This document shows, in pieces, positions 10,891-22,084 of a stretch of 64,000 bases of DNA (its first letter is position 1; the number at the start of each line of letters is the position of its first letter). Both the position numbers and the translations under genes were made by a program. A model generated the notes under the pieces. The model was not told where the DNA came from. It was given only the letters and a program-made list of their open reading frames with translations, and searched no databases. Source of the stretch: Gnetum montanum (Eukaryota > Streptophyta > Gnetopsida > Gnetales > Gnetaceae); contig MNCI01017900.1 in NCBI GenBank assembly GCA_015680685.1, forward strand, positions 488,108 to 552,107, in the 5' to 3' direction.

Positions 10891-11929
10891 CTCATTTTCT
10901 ATAGATTCTGTCTTGCTCACTCCAGAACTCCCCGAAGGATTTATACTTCTGTTTGTGTTGAAGATTTTGTGCATTGACTGAATTGTTTTATTTGCATTCT
11001 CACTTGCTGGTCCTTAGTTTCCTTTTAACAGTTGAGTGTCTATTGAATCTGACAATTTTGATTCAGGTTTTAATATGCTTTGTTCTGTTAATTGTTGTTT
11101 AATCCATGCTTTCCTCATCATTTCTATATTAAGATCTTAACATGACCACGGAACAACGTGATTGCTCAAGGTTTTAGTTCAAATACTCGATGAGCAGAAA
11201 TTTTCTTCTTTTCTGTCATCGATACAAACTTCACGATATCTTATTGTTAATCTTTTACGTCCATTGTGAGCTCTATGTTCATCGCTCTAAACTTTTGGCC
11301 TCTTATTTGGTGTCACTGAATATTTGATGTATTATTCTAAGGCTTAGCGTATTTTCTTTGTGCATTCTATATCTGTTTCCAACTTCGTGAATCCCTCAAG
11401 TACACCATTGTTACTTCTAACTTTTGATTTGACTTTCCAGAACTGGCTACCAAAATTTGAAAATTACATTCTTCTTTCAAGGCTCCAGCTTTATCTTCTA
11501 AAATTTCCAGTCTCCAAACTGACTTTTCTTCTTTATTCACAAACTTTCGTGACTATCTTCCATAAATTTTCTGTAGTCAATAAATTAACTCTAATTTAAC
11601 TGATCATTTTTATATATGTAAACTATAAAATTCATAATTTAATTCTTCACAAAATTCATTCTTGATTTTTGGATATAAATTCCATCTTTGTAAATCATAT
11701 TTCTCAAGATTTGTAGGGATCTTAATCTTGATCATTGGGTTCACAATTTGCAATTGTTAATCACTCATCTTAGGATCATTGTTGCCTAATAGCGACTTTG
11801 TAGACTTTTTTTTTTTAATGGAAATTTTGTGTTGGTGGAACTTTATCTTCATCTCCATAATTTAACCTGCACTTCTCATATTCTGACGAATAAGTTTTGA
11901 CAAATAGAGGTTTACAAACTACTAAGGCT
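10891..11929. other. Intergenic or intronic, nothing recognised
   Basis: AT-rich sequence with a T-rich plus strand. No coding block, LTR end or tandem repeat was identified. Confidence 0.4.
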
Positions 11930-12400
11930 AAATCTGGTCTAATCTTGCATACTTTTTGTTTGACAAGCTTAATGCTAGGATCATGTATGATGTTATGTCA
12001 ATCTAAGCACGGGTCAAGTCCTCGCAGGTCTTCATAAGATCATGCAAAGGTCTTAATGTTAGCTTGGAGGGCCTTGGTGATGTTTTAAGCAAGTTGATGT
12101 TCTAGTGAGGAACTTAATTTTAGTGTTTTCTCCTCACCATTGTGGATTATAATGGGGACTTCCACTAGAGAATCCGCTATGATGTCTTCGGCCTTTAAGT
12201 TGAGGGTTTGACTATGTAATCAAGCCATTCTAAGCTTTTCTTGATTGAGGTTAAGTTGTTGAAGAGGCTTCTAGGTTCAAGGTCTAAACAATCAAGTTCT
12301 ATTGGTCAATTAACATAACCAAAGGGTCCATTAAGGCTTAAGGACAAATCGAATTATCCCCACATCTCCATAGCTTAATCTTGCATGCCAATAAAAGCAT
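11930..12400 (-). pseudogene. Tat copy I: start of pol (linker/RT N-terminus)
   Basis: The minus strand matches 54690-54900 of Tat copy III: compare CGGGTCAAGTCCTCGCAGGTC here with the aligned block ending GATCTAGTCCTGACATGTC there, then TCTTCATA.GA.CATGCAAA and GGAGG.CCT in both. This is the segment just before and into RT. Everything downstream (RT core, RNase H, integrase, 3' LTR) is missing from the window, so this old element is broken off here. Many stops are present. Confidence 0.6.
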
Positions 12401-13290
12401 ATTAAATGGTATTTGCATAGTACAATTATCAAACAAGGCTAACATGATGCACAATAATGTAATAAATGCTATTAATTGTTCATTTTGGTTATTATATGGT
12501 CAAAACAGGCAATAATTAATTGAAATAGGCCAAAAATGTGTAAAAGAATGTGTTTTAAGGTTAAATAAGCTATGAAGGTAATGTAATTTCATATTGTTAG
12601 CATTTTTGGGTATACTAGGAAGCATGTGGGCAACTTGGACTGGGTTGATAGCATTTTAAAGTCAAATAAGCCATCCATTTCACTGTTCCAATGTTTTTGA
12701 CTCTTGATGCTAAAAGTTTGGAGCTATGGGGTCTACATTTTAGCATTTTTTATTGACACATGTAGTGTGTTGACCATGGATGGATGTTTGTCAATGTGTT
12801 TAGGCTAATTTTATTGTCAATTTCATTAGCACAATGTGTTTGATCCTTTGTGCTTGAAATCTAGAGGTGTGGGGCCCACATGTTAGTGTTTTTGGCTAAA
12901 GTGGGCAATGTGTAGACCATAGATCCAAGCTTGACAGCATGCTTTAGTTAATTTCATTGTCAATTTCAATGACCCAATATTTTTAACTTTTGGTATTTTT
13001 TATTTATGATTTGTGGGGTCCAAATGTTAGCGTTATTGAACACATGGGCAGTGTTTTAGGGTAGAAAAATAAATTTTTCACCAAATGTCAATGTGTGAAG
13101 CCAACCTCATTCTTAGTTTCATTCCTACAATGCATTTGGGCTAGACTTGGGCTATTTAGGCAATTGGGCATAGTGTGTTTAGGCTATAGCAAGAAAATTT
13201 GCACCAAATATTAACGTGTCGAGTAAATTTCATTCTCAATTTCATTGCTATAGCATACTTACCCAATTTTATTGGTAATTTCATTGGTAA
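12401..13290. repeat. Degenerate ~150-190 bp repeats
   Basis: Variants of one module recur: ATTTTATTGTCAATTTCATT, then a short phrase such as TGTTAGTGTTTTTGGC or TGTTAGCGTTATTGA, then GTGGGGCCCACA or GTGGGGTCCAAA. Modules lie near 12650, 12810, 12945 and 13200. The stretch fills the place between pol and the antisense gene of Tat copy I, and is much longer here than in copy III. Confidence 0.45.
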
Positions 13291-13295
13291 ACCAT

Positions 13296-14367
13296 TGATG
13301 AGTGGCGAGGTACCCCTACACTCAACCATATGAAACGAGCGTAGCAAGCACGATCCGGTTGAACTCCGCAGACTAAGTGCCTACACGCCCCATGGAACAC
13401 TTGGGGTTAATCATTCGTTGTCTTCCCAGACTTACTTGTGGTTGTCACGGTGTATGGTTAAGGAAGTCCGAGGTATATGATATTTATGGTCTTTTATGTT
13501 TTTCTCCTATGCTATTGAGATGAAGGGTTGAAGAAACTAACTAACTCTAACTAATGAACTAAGTCTAAATTACCTAGCGTCAGCATCCGTTCCCACTTAT
13601 CGTACACACCTTGAACCGATGCAACCGTGGTTACCAAACGCTAATCGTTGTTGGGATCCCACACGTAGCGCACGTGCTCGAAGTGGTCGTACTGAGGCAC
13701 TTAACTAGAAGGAAAGGGTTGAGAAAGCTAATCTAGCCTAAGTGCGATGAGTAGCCAATTCCTTGATTATCCGTACACATCCTGGTGCACGACTACCATT
13801 GGGATTACCAAGCACAGATCCTAGATATGCCACTGGGTTACCAAGTAGTCACACTGAGATGCTCGTAATCAAGTCGTACTCATTCCGCGTTGCGATGAGC
13901 ATCCATTCCTTGACTATCCGTACACATCCTTAGATGCTCGTAGTCAAGTCGTACTCATTCCGCATTACTAAGAGAAAGCAATAAATAACAATAAATAAAA
14001 TCCTATTCCATGCACTGCAAGGTTTATCCAGGAAATTTGTCTTTATTGCCGTACACAACTTGTGTTTAGGTACAACGTTGCTCGAATAAAGATCCGTTCA
14101 CTTTAGGACTCCTACTGCGGGCACATGGAAAATATTCTATCTCTGGAGTGATCAAACTGCCAGAGTTTCCCTACTTCTAGCCTAGGATGCCGAAACAAGG
14201 GGGAGCCGCCTTTTATTTATAGATATGACGACGCACCGTGATATCGCGTATGAGACATCGCAGGGACGACACAATATCGCGTACACGATATCGCGGGGGA
14301 TGCGATATCGTGACGGCCGTGATATCGCGTACGCGATATCGTGGCCTATGCGAATCGCATCTCATCA
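13296..14367. mobile_element. F1 solo LTR copy C
   Basis: This 1,072-bp LTR has TGATGAG/CTCATCA termini and near-perfect flanks ACCAT (13291-13295) and ACCGT (14368-14372). It is longer than copies B and D because of a tandem duplication around the block AGTCGTACTCATTCCGC (about 13875-13965). Near the right end (14228-14345) is a cluster of ATATCGCG motifs, including a perfect 20-bp palindrome at 14321-14340. The LTR shows no internal domain. Confidence 0.88.
14321..14340. repeat. Perfect 20-bp palindrome in F1 LTR
   Basis: GATATCGCGTACGCGATATC is its own reverse complement. It sits in a run of related half-sites (CGATATCGCG, GCGATATCGTG). Confidence 0.95.
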
Positions 14368-14491
14368 ACCGTGTTTGACATAAGATGGGATAATAAAACC
14401 TCATTACCATAGTGTATTTAGGAAAATTTAATTTTTTACATCTCTTGTGCTAGCATGTTTAAGAAAACTTGGGGATTTTAGGCTTCTCTTG

Positions 14492-15545
14492 TGGTGTAAG
14501 GGTGTTGAAACTTGATAGACCCCCATACGACCCAATCCACAACTTCCAAGTAGATCTAGCTTGGAAAATAAGAATAACACAATAAAATAGAGAAAATCTT
14601 CCTTATAGTAAGATAATTCTCAAAATACATAGAAAATGCATCAAAGATGAGGAGCCAAGCTCAACTCACAACTCTCCCAAGGATCTTAGAGGTCACACTT
14701 GTCTTTTCTTAACCCTCAATTGCTCACAATGGAACCCAAGGTCAGGACAAGACACACATAAGATATTTTCCTAACCTCTCTTAAGTGCTATCCCTTGCCT
14801 TTCACTCAACTTCCTTGCACAAGCTCTCTTCTTTTCAACCTGTCCTCCCTTAAGAGCTCTCTCTGTTACCCTCTATTGGGATGTTTAACCTTCAACATTT
14901 GCACTTCGGCCTTTGGTGCTTTGGCACTTCACACTGTAGTCCTTGTCATTGTGGCACTTGGAACTGCGACACTTACAATGGTGAATTACATCAATATTTA
15001 TAAGTAATTGGAAAGTAAAAACCCTAGAAACCTTTCCTTAGCTTAACTTGAGGTGCTTTAACTGTTTCCCAAGTCTTCTCACCTTCTCCTTAGCTATTTC
15101 CATCTTGCTTTGGCTATTTCCCGAATTGGAATAGGTGTTTTCGGAAGTTTCCCCATGCATTTGGGTCATCTCTGGCTTCATGTAGACATCTTTTGTGAAA
15201 GCCCTGTTCACAGGAGAGACATCTACTATTTATGGGAGATGTCTTTTATGGATTGGAGATGTCTTCACTTCAAGGGAGATGTCTCTAGAAAGATATTTTT
15301 TTTCTACAAAGATGGCTCTTCGGAAGGCACCAAAAATAAAAGTGCTTCTTTTGATGCCTGGAGTCTTTGGATGCCTTCCAACAAGTCCACATAGACCCTA
15401 GAACCCCCTAGACTCATCAAAATAAGCCAAAAATACCTCAAAACATGCCAAAACATCCAAGAATAATCCCCAACAAAATCAACAAAAAACAAACACATAG
15501 TATGTAGGGTAGAACACGAGGATCAGAAGAGGTGTCCTTGTACCA
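14492..15545 (-). mobile_element. F3 LTR, probably solo
   Basis: The right end GGTGTCCTTGTACCA matches the F3 terminus. The interior aligns in reverse with the LTR at 37073 (for example AATTACATCAATATT, and AGATGTCT motifs at 15225-15290). The proposed left end TGGTGTAAG is flanked by TCTTG and the right end by TCTTA, a 4-of-5 duplication. Left boundary is less certain than the right. Confidence 0.6.
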
Positions 15546-16779
15546 TCTTATCAATAGTGAGAGGTAGAACACATGAGATCTAGCCACCATGGCAAGCAAG
15601 AATGGATCAACTAGCAGGAATGTGAGCATCGAGAAGGTAGAGGAGGCTAAGAGGATTATTCTATATTGGCTTCCACACCCATCTGCAAGAGAAAGATATT
15701 CATCTATGACCTCTAGGTACCCAATTTTCTCAGTGTTTCCCTTGACTTCTGGCTTGATTTTGGCAATGTTCATGGTTTTCTAGGCTTGCTTAGATCAATA
15801 TTTTTGACTATTGACTACAAAGATTCATGGTTTTGGTTTTTTTGATAGTAATAAGAATGAAATTAAGATTTTTTTGGTTTTTTGTGATGTCAATCTAGGT
15901 TTTTCTTGGCCACATGCAATATTTTGGTCTATTTTGCTTATTTTTTGGCATTTATAGTTTTTCCTATGGCTACATTAATAGCATTGTTGGATTTTTCTCT
16001 ACCCAATGTTAGTGCTTTTGAATCTTGAGCTTGAGAGAGGTAGGGCATAAGGTTTTAGCTTAAAATACAATTTTTAAAGGTTTTTTTTTTCAAGGTCAAT
16101 TGGCAACAAATTAGGAGTTTTCATGGGTCAAAAACTGAGTTCTATGAAATTTTTGGGAAAATATGTAGTGTTTTAGGTTTTTCCCATGCTTGGGATAGCA
16201 TTTTCAATTTTCTTGATTAAATTATTGAATTTCCATGTTTTCTTACCCAAATAACCACAAATTAGTGTTTTTTTAGTCAATTTTTGGTGAATTTAGAATC
16301 TTTTGCACCTGTATGAGCAACATTTTGGTTAGTTTTGGCTTAATTAATGCTGTTTACCACATTTAAGGCTTGTAATTAATTTTTAAATTTTTAAGAATTT
16401 TATTCTACCCCTAGGGCCAATGTTTGCCACATTTTCTTGCTTGCATGTAGGGTTTTGGATTTTTTCTTTGCTAATCTTTGCAACATTTTGATACTTGGTG
16501 TTTGGGAGGGGTGTTGTGAGTTTTTCTTTGACCTTGTGATCATTGTGTTTGATCCCTAGCTCTATAAGAGTAGTGTTTTTGACCCTCCTTAACTAGGAAT
16601 GCAACGTTTAGTATTTTTGGATTTTTTGTGGGAGAAAAGGATAGTGTGTATACTTCTAAAACTAAGAATTCACAACCTTTTATATCTATTCTCCTCTCAT
16701 TCCTAGAGTTTTTGACTATCTCAGTCCTTAAGCCATTATCTTTGGGATCCTTGACCTTCTCAAGCCCCAGCATTGTTGA

Positions 16780-17030
16780 TTTTCATCATATGTTTTGATG
16801 TAAATCTTGTTTCATGTCAACTATTTGTAAAAATGGCTGTTTATGCTTTTCATGTCAACTGTTTGACAAAATGTCTATATTTGTTTTTCAAAATGTTAAA
16901 CTATGTTTTTCATGTTAATTGTTTGACAAAGTGTCAAACTTAGTTTTTTAATGTCAAGTGTTTGAAAAAATATCTAATTTGGTTTTTATGTCAATTTTTT
17001 GATAATGTCAAACACAAGTTTTCTATGTTA
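16780..17030. repeat. ~45-bp tandem repeats in intron 1 of antisense gene
   Basis: About five units built on TTTTCATGTCAACTGTTTGAC with drift. Each holds the dyad GTCAA-N3-TTGAC or a near version. They lie in the long intron between exons 1 and 2 of the copy I antisense gene. Confidence 0.7.
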
Positions 17031-18213
17031 ACTAGGAGGTATGAAAGTTAAACCTTGATTGAATTGCACTTTGTTCACAAGCTTGCCTACCCTTATGTTT
17101 ATGCTTTTACATGTCAGCATTAATTTTATGGTTACTTACGATTTACTTTATTTTTTAATATCAATTTACATCCTAATAACTAAATGTTTTGATTGTGTAT
17201 AGGGCTATGTTGAAACTAATTTTGGTTGTGGTAGAGATGGTGGACATCTTATGTTGCATTGGAATGATTTTTTAGAATAGTCTAATGTCTGATATGATCA
17301 TCCATAAGAACTCCCATGTGTAGTTTAGGCTTGGTACCAAGAAGTTCATACTTTACTTGCTACAAAATTATAGCATGATAATATGGTCACACTTGGCCAT
17401 AGATGTTGTAGTTATGATCACAAAGACTCTTGTGGTAGGGTCTTCTAGTTAGATCCTTCACTACATGATCAATGATCCTAAGGCTTGAATGGAATTGGGG
17501 CATAATAAGAATTCTTACTTTGCAAGGATTTAGCACTTATCATGTATATGAGAGATGCTAATGTATTCATGGTACAATGCAAATAACACTTTAATGCTAG
17601 TTCACAAGCTAATCACTTTGTTCTAGAATCCTCTAGGTAATGTCTACATGATTGAAGAGTAATCTTTAATTTAGTTCAACATGTTTGTTTTTGTTTTAAA
17701 GCTATCTTCTTGACTGATTTTATGTTTTGATTTGCAGGTCTAAGATGCAAAGAAGAGGACTAGTGTCAAATGATCAAACTTTTTCTTTAGCCCATATAGC
17801 CTTGGAGGAATTCAAGCAAGGGATTAACATTCAAGTACAAGTGATTAACCAACTCAGTGCAAAGTTTTCTAGGTATAGGATGAGGTTTTCTCAAGTGTGC
17901 CTAAAGTATGTGCTTGTTAAACATATACATGAATTTTGGAATCTCTAAGTTCTAGGAGCATGTGTATTAGTTCAACCTAAAGTTTTAGCTTTGCCCAGGT
18001 CAGGTAAGTGTAGCTTGTTATTATTATTTTTTTTTTCATATTTTTTTTTAGTTTTTCATGACTTACTTAGGTCATATTGGTTGTTTAGGCTAAGTATGTT
18101 ATGTACAATAGATTTTGTGCAAAAGTTTTCCATCATTGTGATTAGTTCTAATCGAACTGAGGAGAAGGCTCTCCTCAAGTGGTGTGAGGTAGACAAGGTA
18201 CAAGGATGGCTAT

Positions 18214-19091
18214 TGATGAGAAGTGAGGTACCCTGATGCCCAAGCATACAAATCACAAGTGTTCATGCACGATTTGGTCAATTCTTTGAATGGGACTAGT
18301 TGTGCATCTAAATTATTATGCTTCGATCACAGTTCACTGTTTTCCCACTTGGACTAGTGGTAGCTTTATCATGTATGGTATAGTCCAAAGTGAGGCATAT
18401 GATGATGTTTAATCCTATGCTACTCCTAATGACAATAAGAGATAAATTAATTAAGCTAATGAACAATGGAAAATAGGATCTAAACTAGCCTATGTGTAAT
18501 GAGTGTCCATCCCCAATCGTCTGTGCACACCTTGGACTTCATATAACTACCATTGGGATTACCAAACGTATGTCACTGGGTGTGCCAAATGATACACTAC
18601 TGGATTACCAAGTACTTACACTTAAGGGATTGTGATTAAGTTGTACTCATTCCGCTTAATAACAGGAATAGTAAATAGCAATAAATGGAAACATTAACTA
18701 AAGAAAGTAGTAAATAATTAAACAATTAAAGCAATAATAAATCTAAGTGAATGTGGTAATGATGGAAGTAATCTAGATCTTTATTTCCAGTCATGTAACG
18801 TGTCCAAGTACATCACACTTGAACAAAGGTGCCACACGATTACAAACATCATAGTGCGGGCATGCACTAGGAATAATAGAACTTGAATTCAAAAATCTAA
18901 GAAAGACCATAAAACCTGAGAACTAAAAATATATCCCAACCGTGCATCCAAGTGTTGTATTTATAGGCTAGCATGGAAGAGATGATATTGGATATCTAAC
19001 ATCATTTCTTGGGGCCCGATATTGCGTATCTAATATCAAAGCCTTGATATTAGGTATTCGATATCAGGGCTAACACAATGATGACTCTTCA
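18214..19091. mobile_element. F1 solo LTR copy D
   Basis: This 878-bp LTR begins TGATGAG and ends CTCTTCA. It is flanked by a perfect duplication GCTAT (18209-18213 and 19092-19096). It interrupts a coding exon of the copy I antisense gene, so it arrived later. Its right part holds GATATT/GATATC motifs, now poor in CpG, and GTATTTATAGGC. Confidence 0.9.
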
Positions 19092-21617
19092 GCTATCCAA
19101 CAAGACCTCTATGGATATTCAATAGAGAATAAATGATATAGGCTTGTTTGATCTCTTTATGCTCCCTAGTCCATCTATGTCACTTGCTGAAATGTTAAAT
19201 TTTATCAAGTCATTTAATAAGGATGTTACAAAATTTTGCATTCATGTACATGATTTACTTATACTTTTGAATATTTATGAAGATTTATTTCATAATATTT
19301 TTGGTGTACTTCTTAATGGTGTTAAGATGACAACCAAAGTAGGGAAAGACTCAAGCTATAAAAAGGAGCTAGAGATTGGCTCAAATCACCTCCTAGTGTG
19401 ACATTATCTTTGATAATTTTGATACTGAGGTGGTGAATGAGTTATACCCTCTATTCTGATCTAGAGTTTTTCCTATGTTGTTGTCCCAAAAGAGAACCAT
19501 AGGAGTGCAACAAGCTTGGGCTATGAAAAAAGTGCTAACAGATGGAACTAGGTTTGATTGGGCTACTTTGTTGGTTATTGGTCTAAGAAGTGAGAAATAA
19601 AAACTTCACAAAAATCTTAATTTGATGTATCATGTCCATATCACATATTTTAATGCATATTTGAGAAATTTTGTTGATTTTTTGATGATAAAACAAGGTG
19701 GAAGATGGATAGAACGTGATGTTTCCCAACTTTCCAGGCCTTAGGCTAAGTAGCTTGTTCATTCAATACACACCTAAGACCCACCCATGGAGGATGTAGG
19801 TGAGTCACTCTCTATTACCACTAAAATCATGAGTGGTCTATGTGAATTTTCTCTTGATATCATAGGGATAGAACCTAGTGTTGTGTAGGATAATGAAAGA
19901 GGGCTAAAAGGCTACATGTAGAGGCTGAAGGAGTTACTAAGGAATGAATAAAGAGGCTAAGAGTTGAAGAAGATGTTGTAGTTCCTAGTAAACAAGCCTC
20001 TAAAAAGCTAGAAATCAAGCTCAAAAAGGTTAACCAAGTTGTTGAAGATATGTATTTTTGAATTTTTGGTTTTATCATTATTTTTGGTTATTCATGGTGG
20101 ATAAAATGTTTACTAATCCATTTTTTATTTAGTTATGGTTTTATTCTAGTGGACAAGCAGGAATTAGCAACCAATCCTACTGCTAAAGAGAAGTAATGAC
20201 ATAAAGAGGAATAAGAGAGGATGGATAAGAAAGCACATGATGTCCTACAGTCCATCTTCTTAGATGACTTACCTCGAGAAGGTAATCCTCTAATGGATGT
20301 ACCTCATGATCTTCTTGGTAAGTTTTGGTCATTTTGATATTTTTGTTTGTATTATTTTATATCATGTTTTTTGTTGTAGACATGAATGAAGTTGATTTAT
20401 TATGGTTATTACAAGGAATGAGGCTCCTCCAAAAACATCCACATTCTACTCTCAATCTTGGATGGAGGCACCAAACACGATGGAATTGATGAGAGGAATG
20501 ATGGATGATATGATTGGCAAGCTATAGCAGTTGGCTCTTGGCATCGGTAAGAAAAGTCAAAATTTTGTTTGCATTTTTAATTTTTATGATTTCATGGTCT
20601 TTTATGTTTTTATGATTTTTTTTCCTTTTCGATGATAGTTTGCAAGATTACATAGAATCTTTCAAGAAATATTAAATTTGATGAGCTCCTAGTGTTGCCA
20701 CATAATTTCGAGAATGTTCCTAGAAGGTTGTACAATGAGGCTATAAAATGTGCAATCTTATGTGTAGAATCATTTTGGGAGTTTCAATGTTCAAATGAAT
20801 TCCTATGGAAATATGTTGTGGCCCCAAAGAAGTAAAAAAAGGAGCTATTAGATGAACTTAGGAGCCTTAGAGATCGAAAGGAGTTCATAGAGGCTCATGT
20901 AGCTAGTAGTGACTCCTTGTGAACAAAGGAGATTAAAGGTTCTTGCTATTAGAATGCTATCTAGGGGAAGGTTGCTATAGCAAGGAGTAGCTTAGACAAG
21001 GATGTAAAGTTAAAAATGATGGTTTGCAATGGAGTTGCAAGACTACTACGCTTGGGTGGTGGAATAGGACAAGAAATAGAAGGTTTACAAGAGGTAGTAC
21101 AAGATGGAGAAGGAGAATTACATGAAATCTTGACATGAGGAGGCTATGGAGTAGTGTACACATGAGTTATTCTTGCGAGCTATATATGCAGAACGGGCTT
21201 TTAGTCAATTCAAGAAGTTGGTAGTCATTCTTGATTCTTCCACCCCTTAGTTCATGATCACATTTGGAGAGACATCTATGACCACCTTTTTCTATGTTCC
21301 TCCTGAATGGATAGATGTGGTGAAGGGGAAGATTCTAGAATAAGTGGACTTGAATAACATTGATTGGGCTAACATGAGTGAAGAAGAAATTCTTCGCAGG
21401 TTGGAGGATGATATCTCAAATTTTTCTCTTGAAGACATCAATCCTAAATCTCCTTGATTTTATAAATATTTTTTTATGTTATGGTTATGGCTATTTTTAT
21501 TTTAGTGGTCACTATGGTTACTAATGATTGGATGTTTTATTCTCTAGAGGTCCCAAGTAATGATGGTGATGCTTTTGGTGACATTTCTTCTCTTCCTCCT
21601 CCTACTATGGCTTAGTT

Positions 21618-22084
21618 TGGTTGCTAATTATGATGATGAACTTGTTATTGTTTATGTTGTTATGGCTACATGGTTATTATTTTTTTATTGGCTATCATAG
21701 TTTTAGAGACTATGCATTGTTTATTACTTGTTACACAATGTAACTATCGCTATTGTTATAGACTACATTGGTTATGTTTAAGCTTATGATGTTATATTTT
21801 AGTCTTAATTCTACACTGCTTTTGGCTACAATTTTTTAGTTTTGATTTTTTCAATGTTTTCTTAAGTTTTATGTTTTATGTAAATATAAACAGTAAAAAT
21901 AGGCTACAAGTTAGAGTGAAAGCAAAAAATAAGGTGATAAAGTAGAACTTGTAAACATGATGTAATAAAATAAAAATTATAAAACATAATGTCAACATGC
22001 AAGTGAAAATAGCAAACAATGTTATTAAGTAAAATGGCCATAATGTATATACAAAGGAAAAATAGATAACATGTTAATTATGTA
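21618..22084. other. Spacer between antisense gene and protease, copy I
   Basis: AT-rich with no coding signal. The matching interval of copy III (59524-60157) carries a GC-rich tandem repeat that I do not see here. Confidence 0.45.

Larger units (their letters stand above)
15589..21617 (+). pseudogene. Tat copy I antisense gene (FCP1-like), decayed
   Basis: This is the decayed homologue of the antisense gene of Tat copy III (55502-59523). Exon 1 (15589-15714) opens MASKNGSTSRN and ends at a GTACCC donor. Exon 2 (about 17203-17634) begins MLKLILVVVEMVDILCC and later reads LLQNYSMIIWSHLA, matching copy III position for position. The helical exon flanks LTR D: EVDKVQGWL before it and SLAEMLNFIKSF after it. 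A basic stretch (KRLRVEED, KKLEIKLKKV) lies near 19960-20035. A block near 20420-20530 (SWMEAPNTMELMRGMMDDMI) and one near 21250-21420 (GETSMTTFF, EEEILRRL) also match copy III. Stops and small frame changes are frequent. It lies between pol and protease-gag of the same element, opposite in strand to both. Confidence 0.75.
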
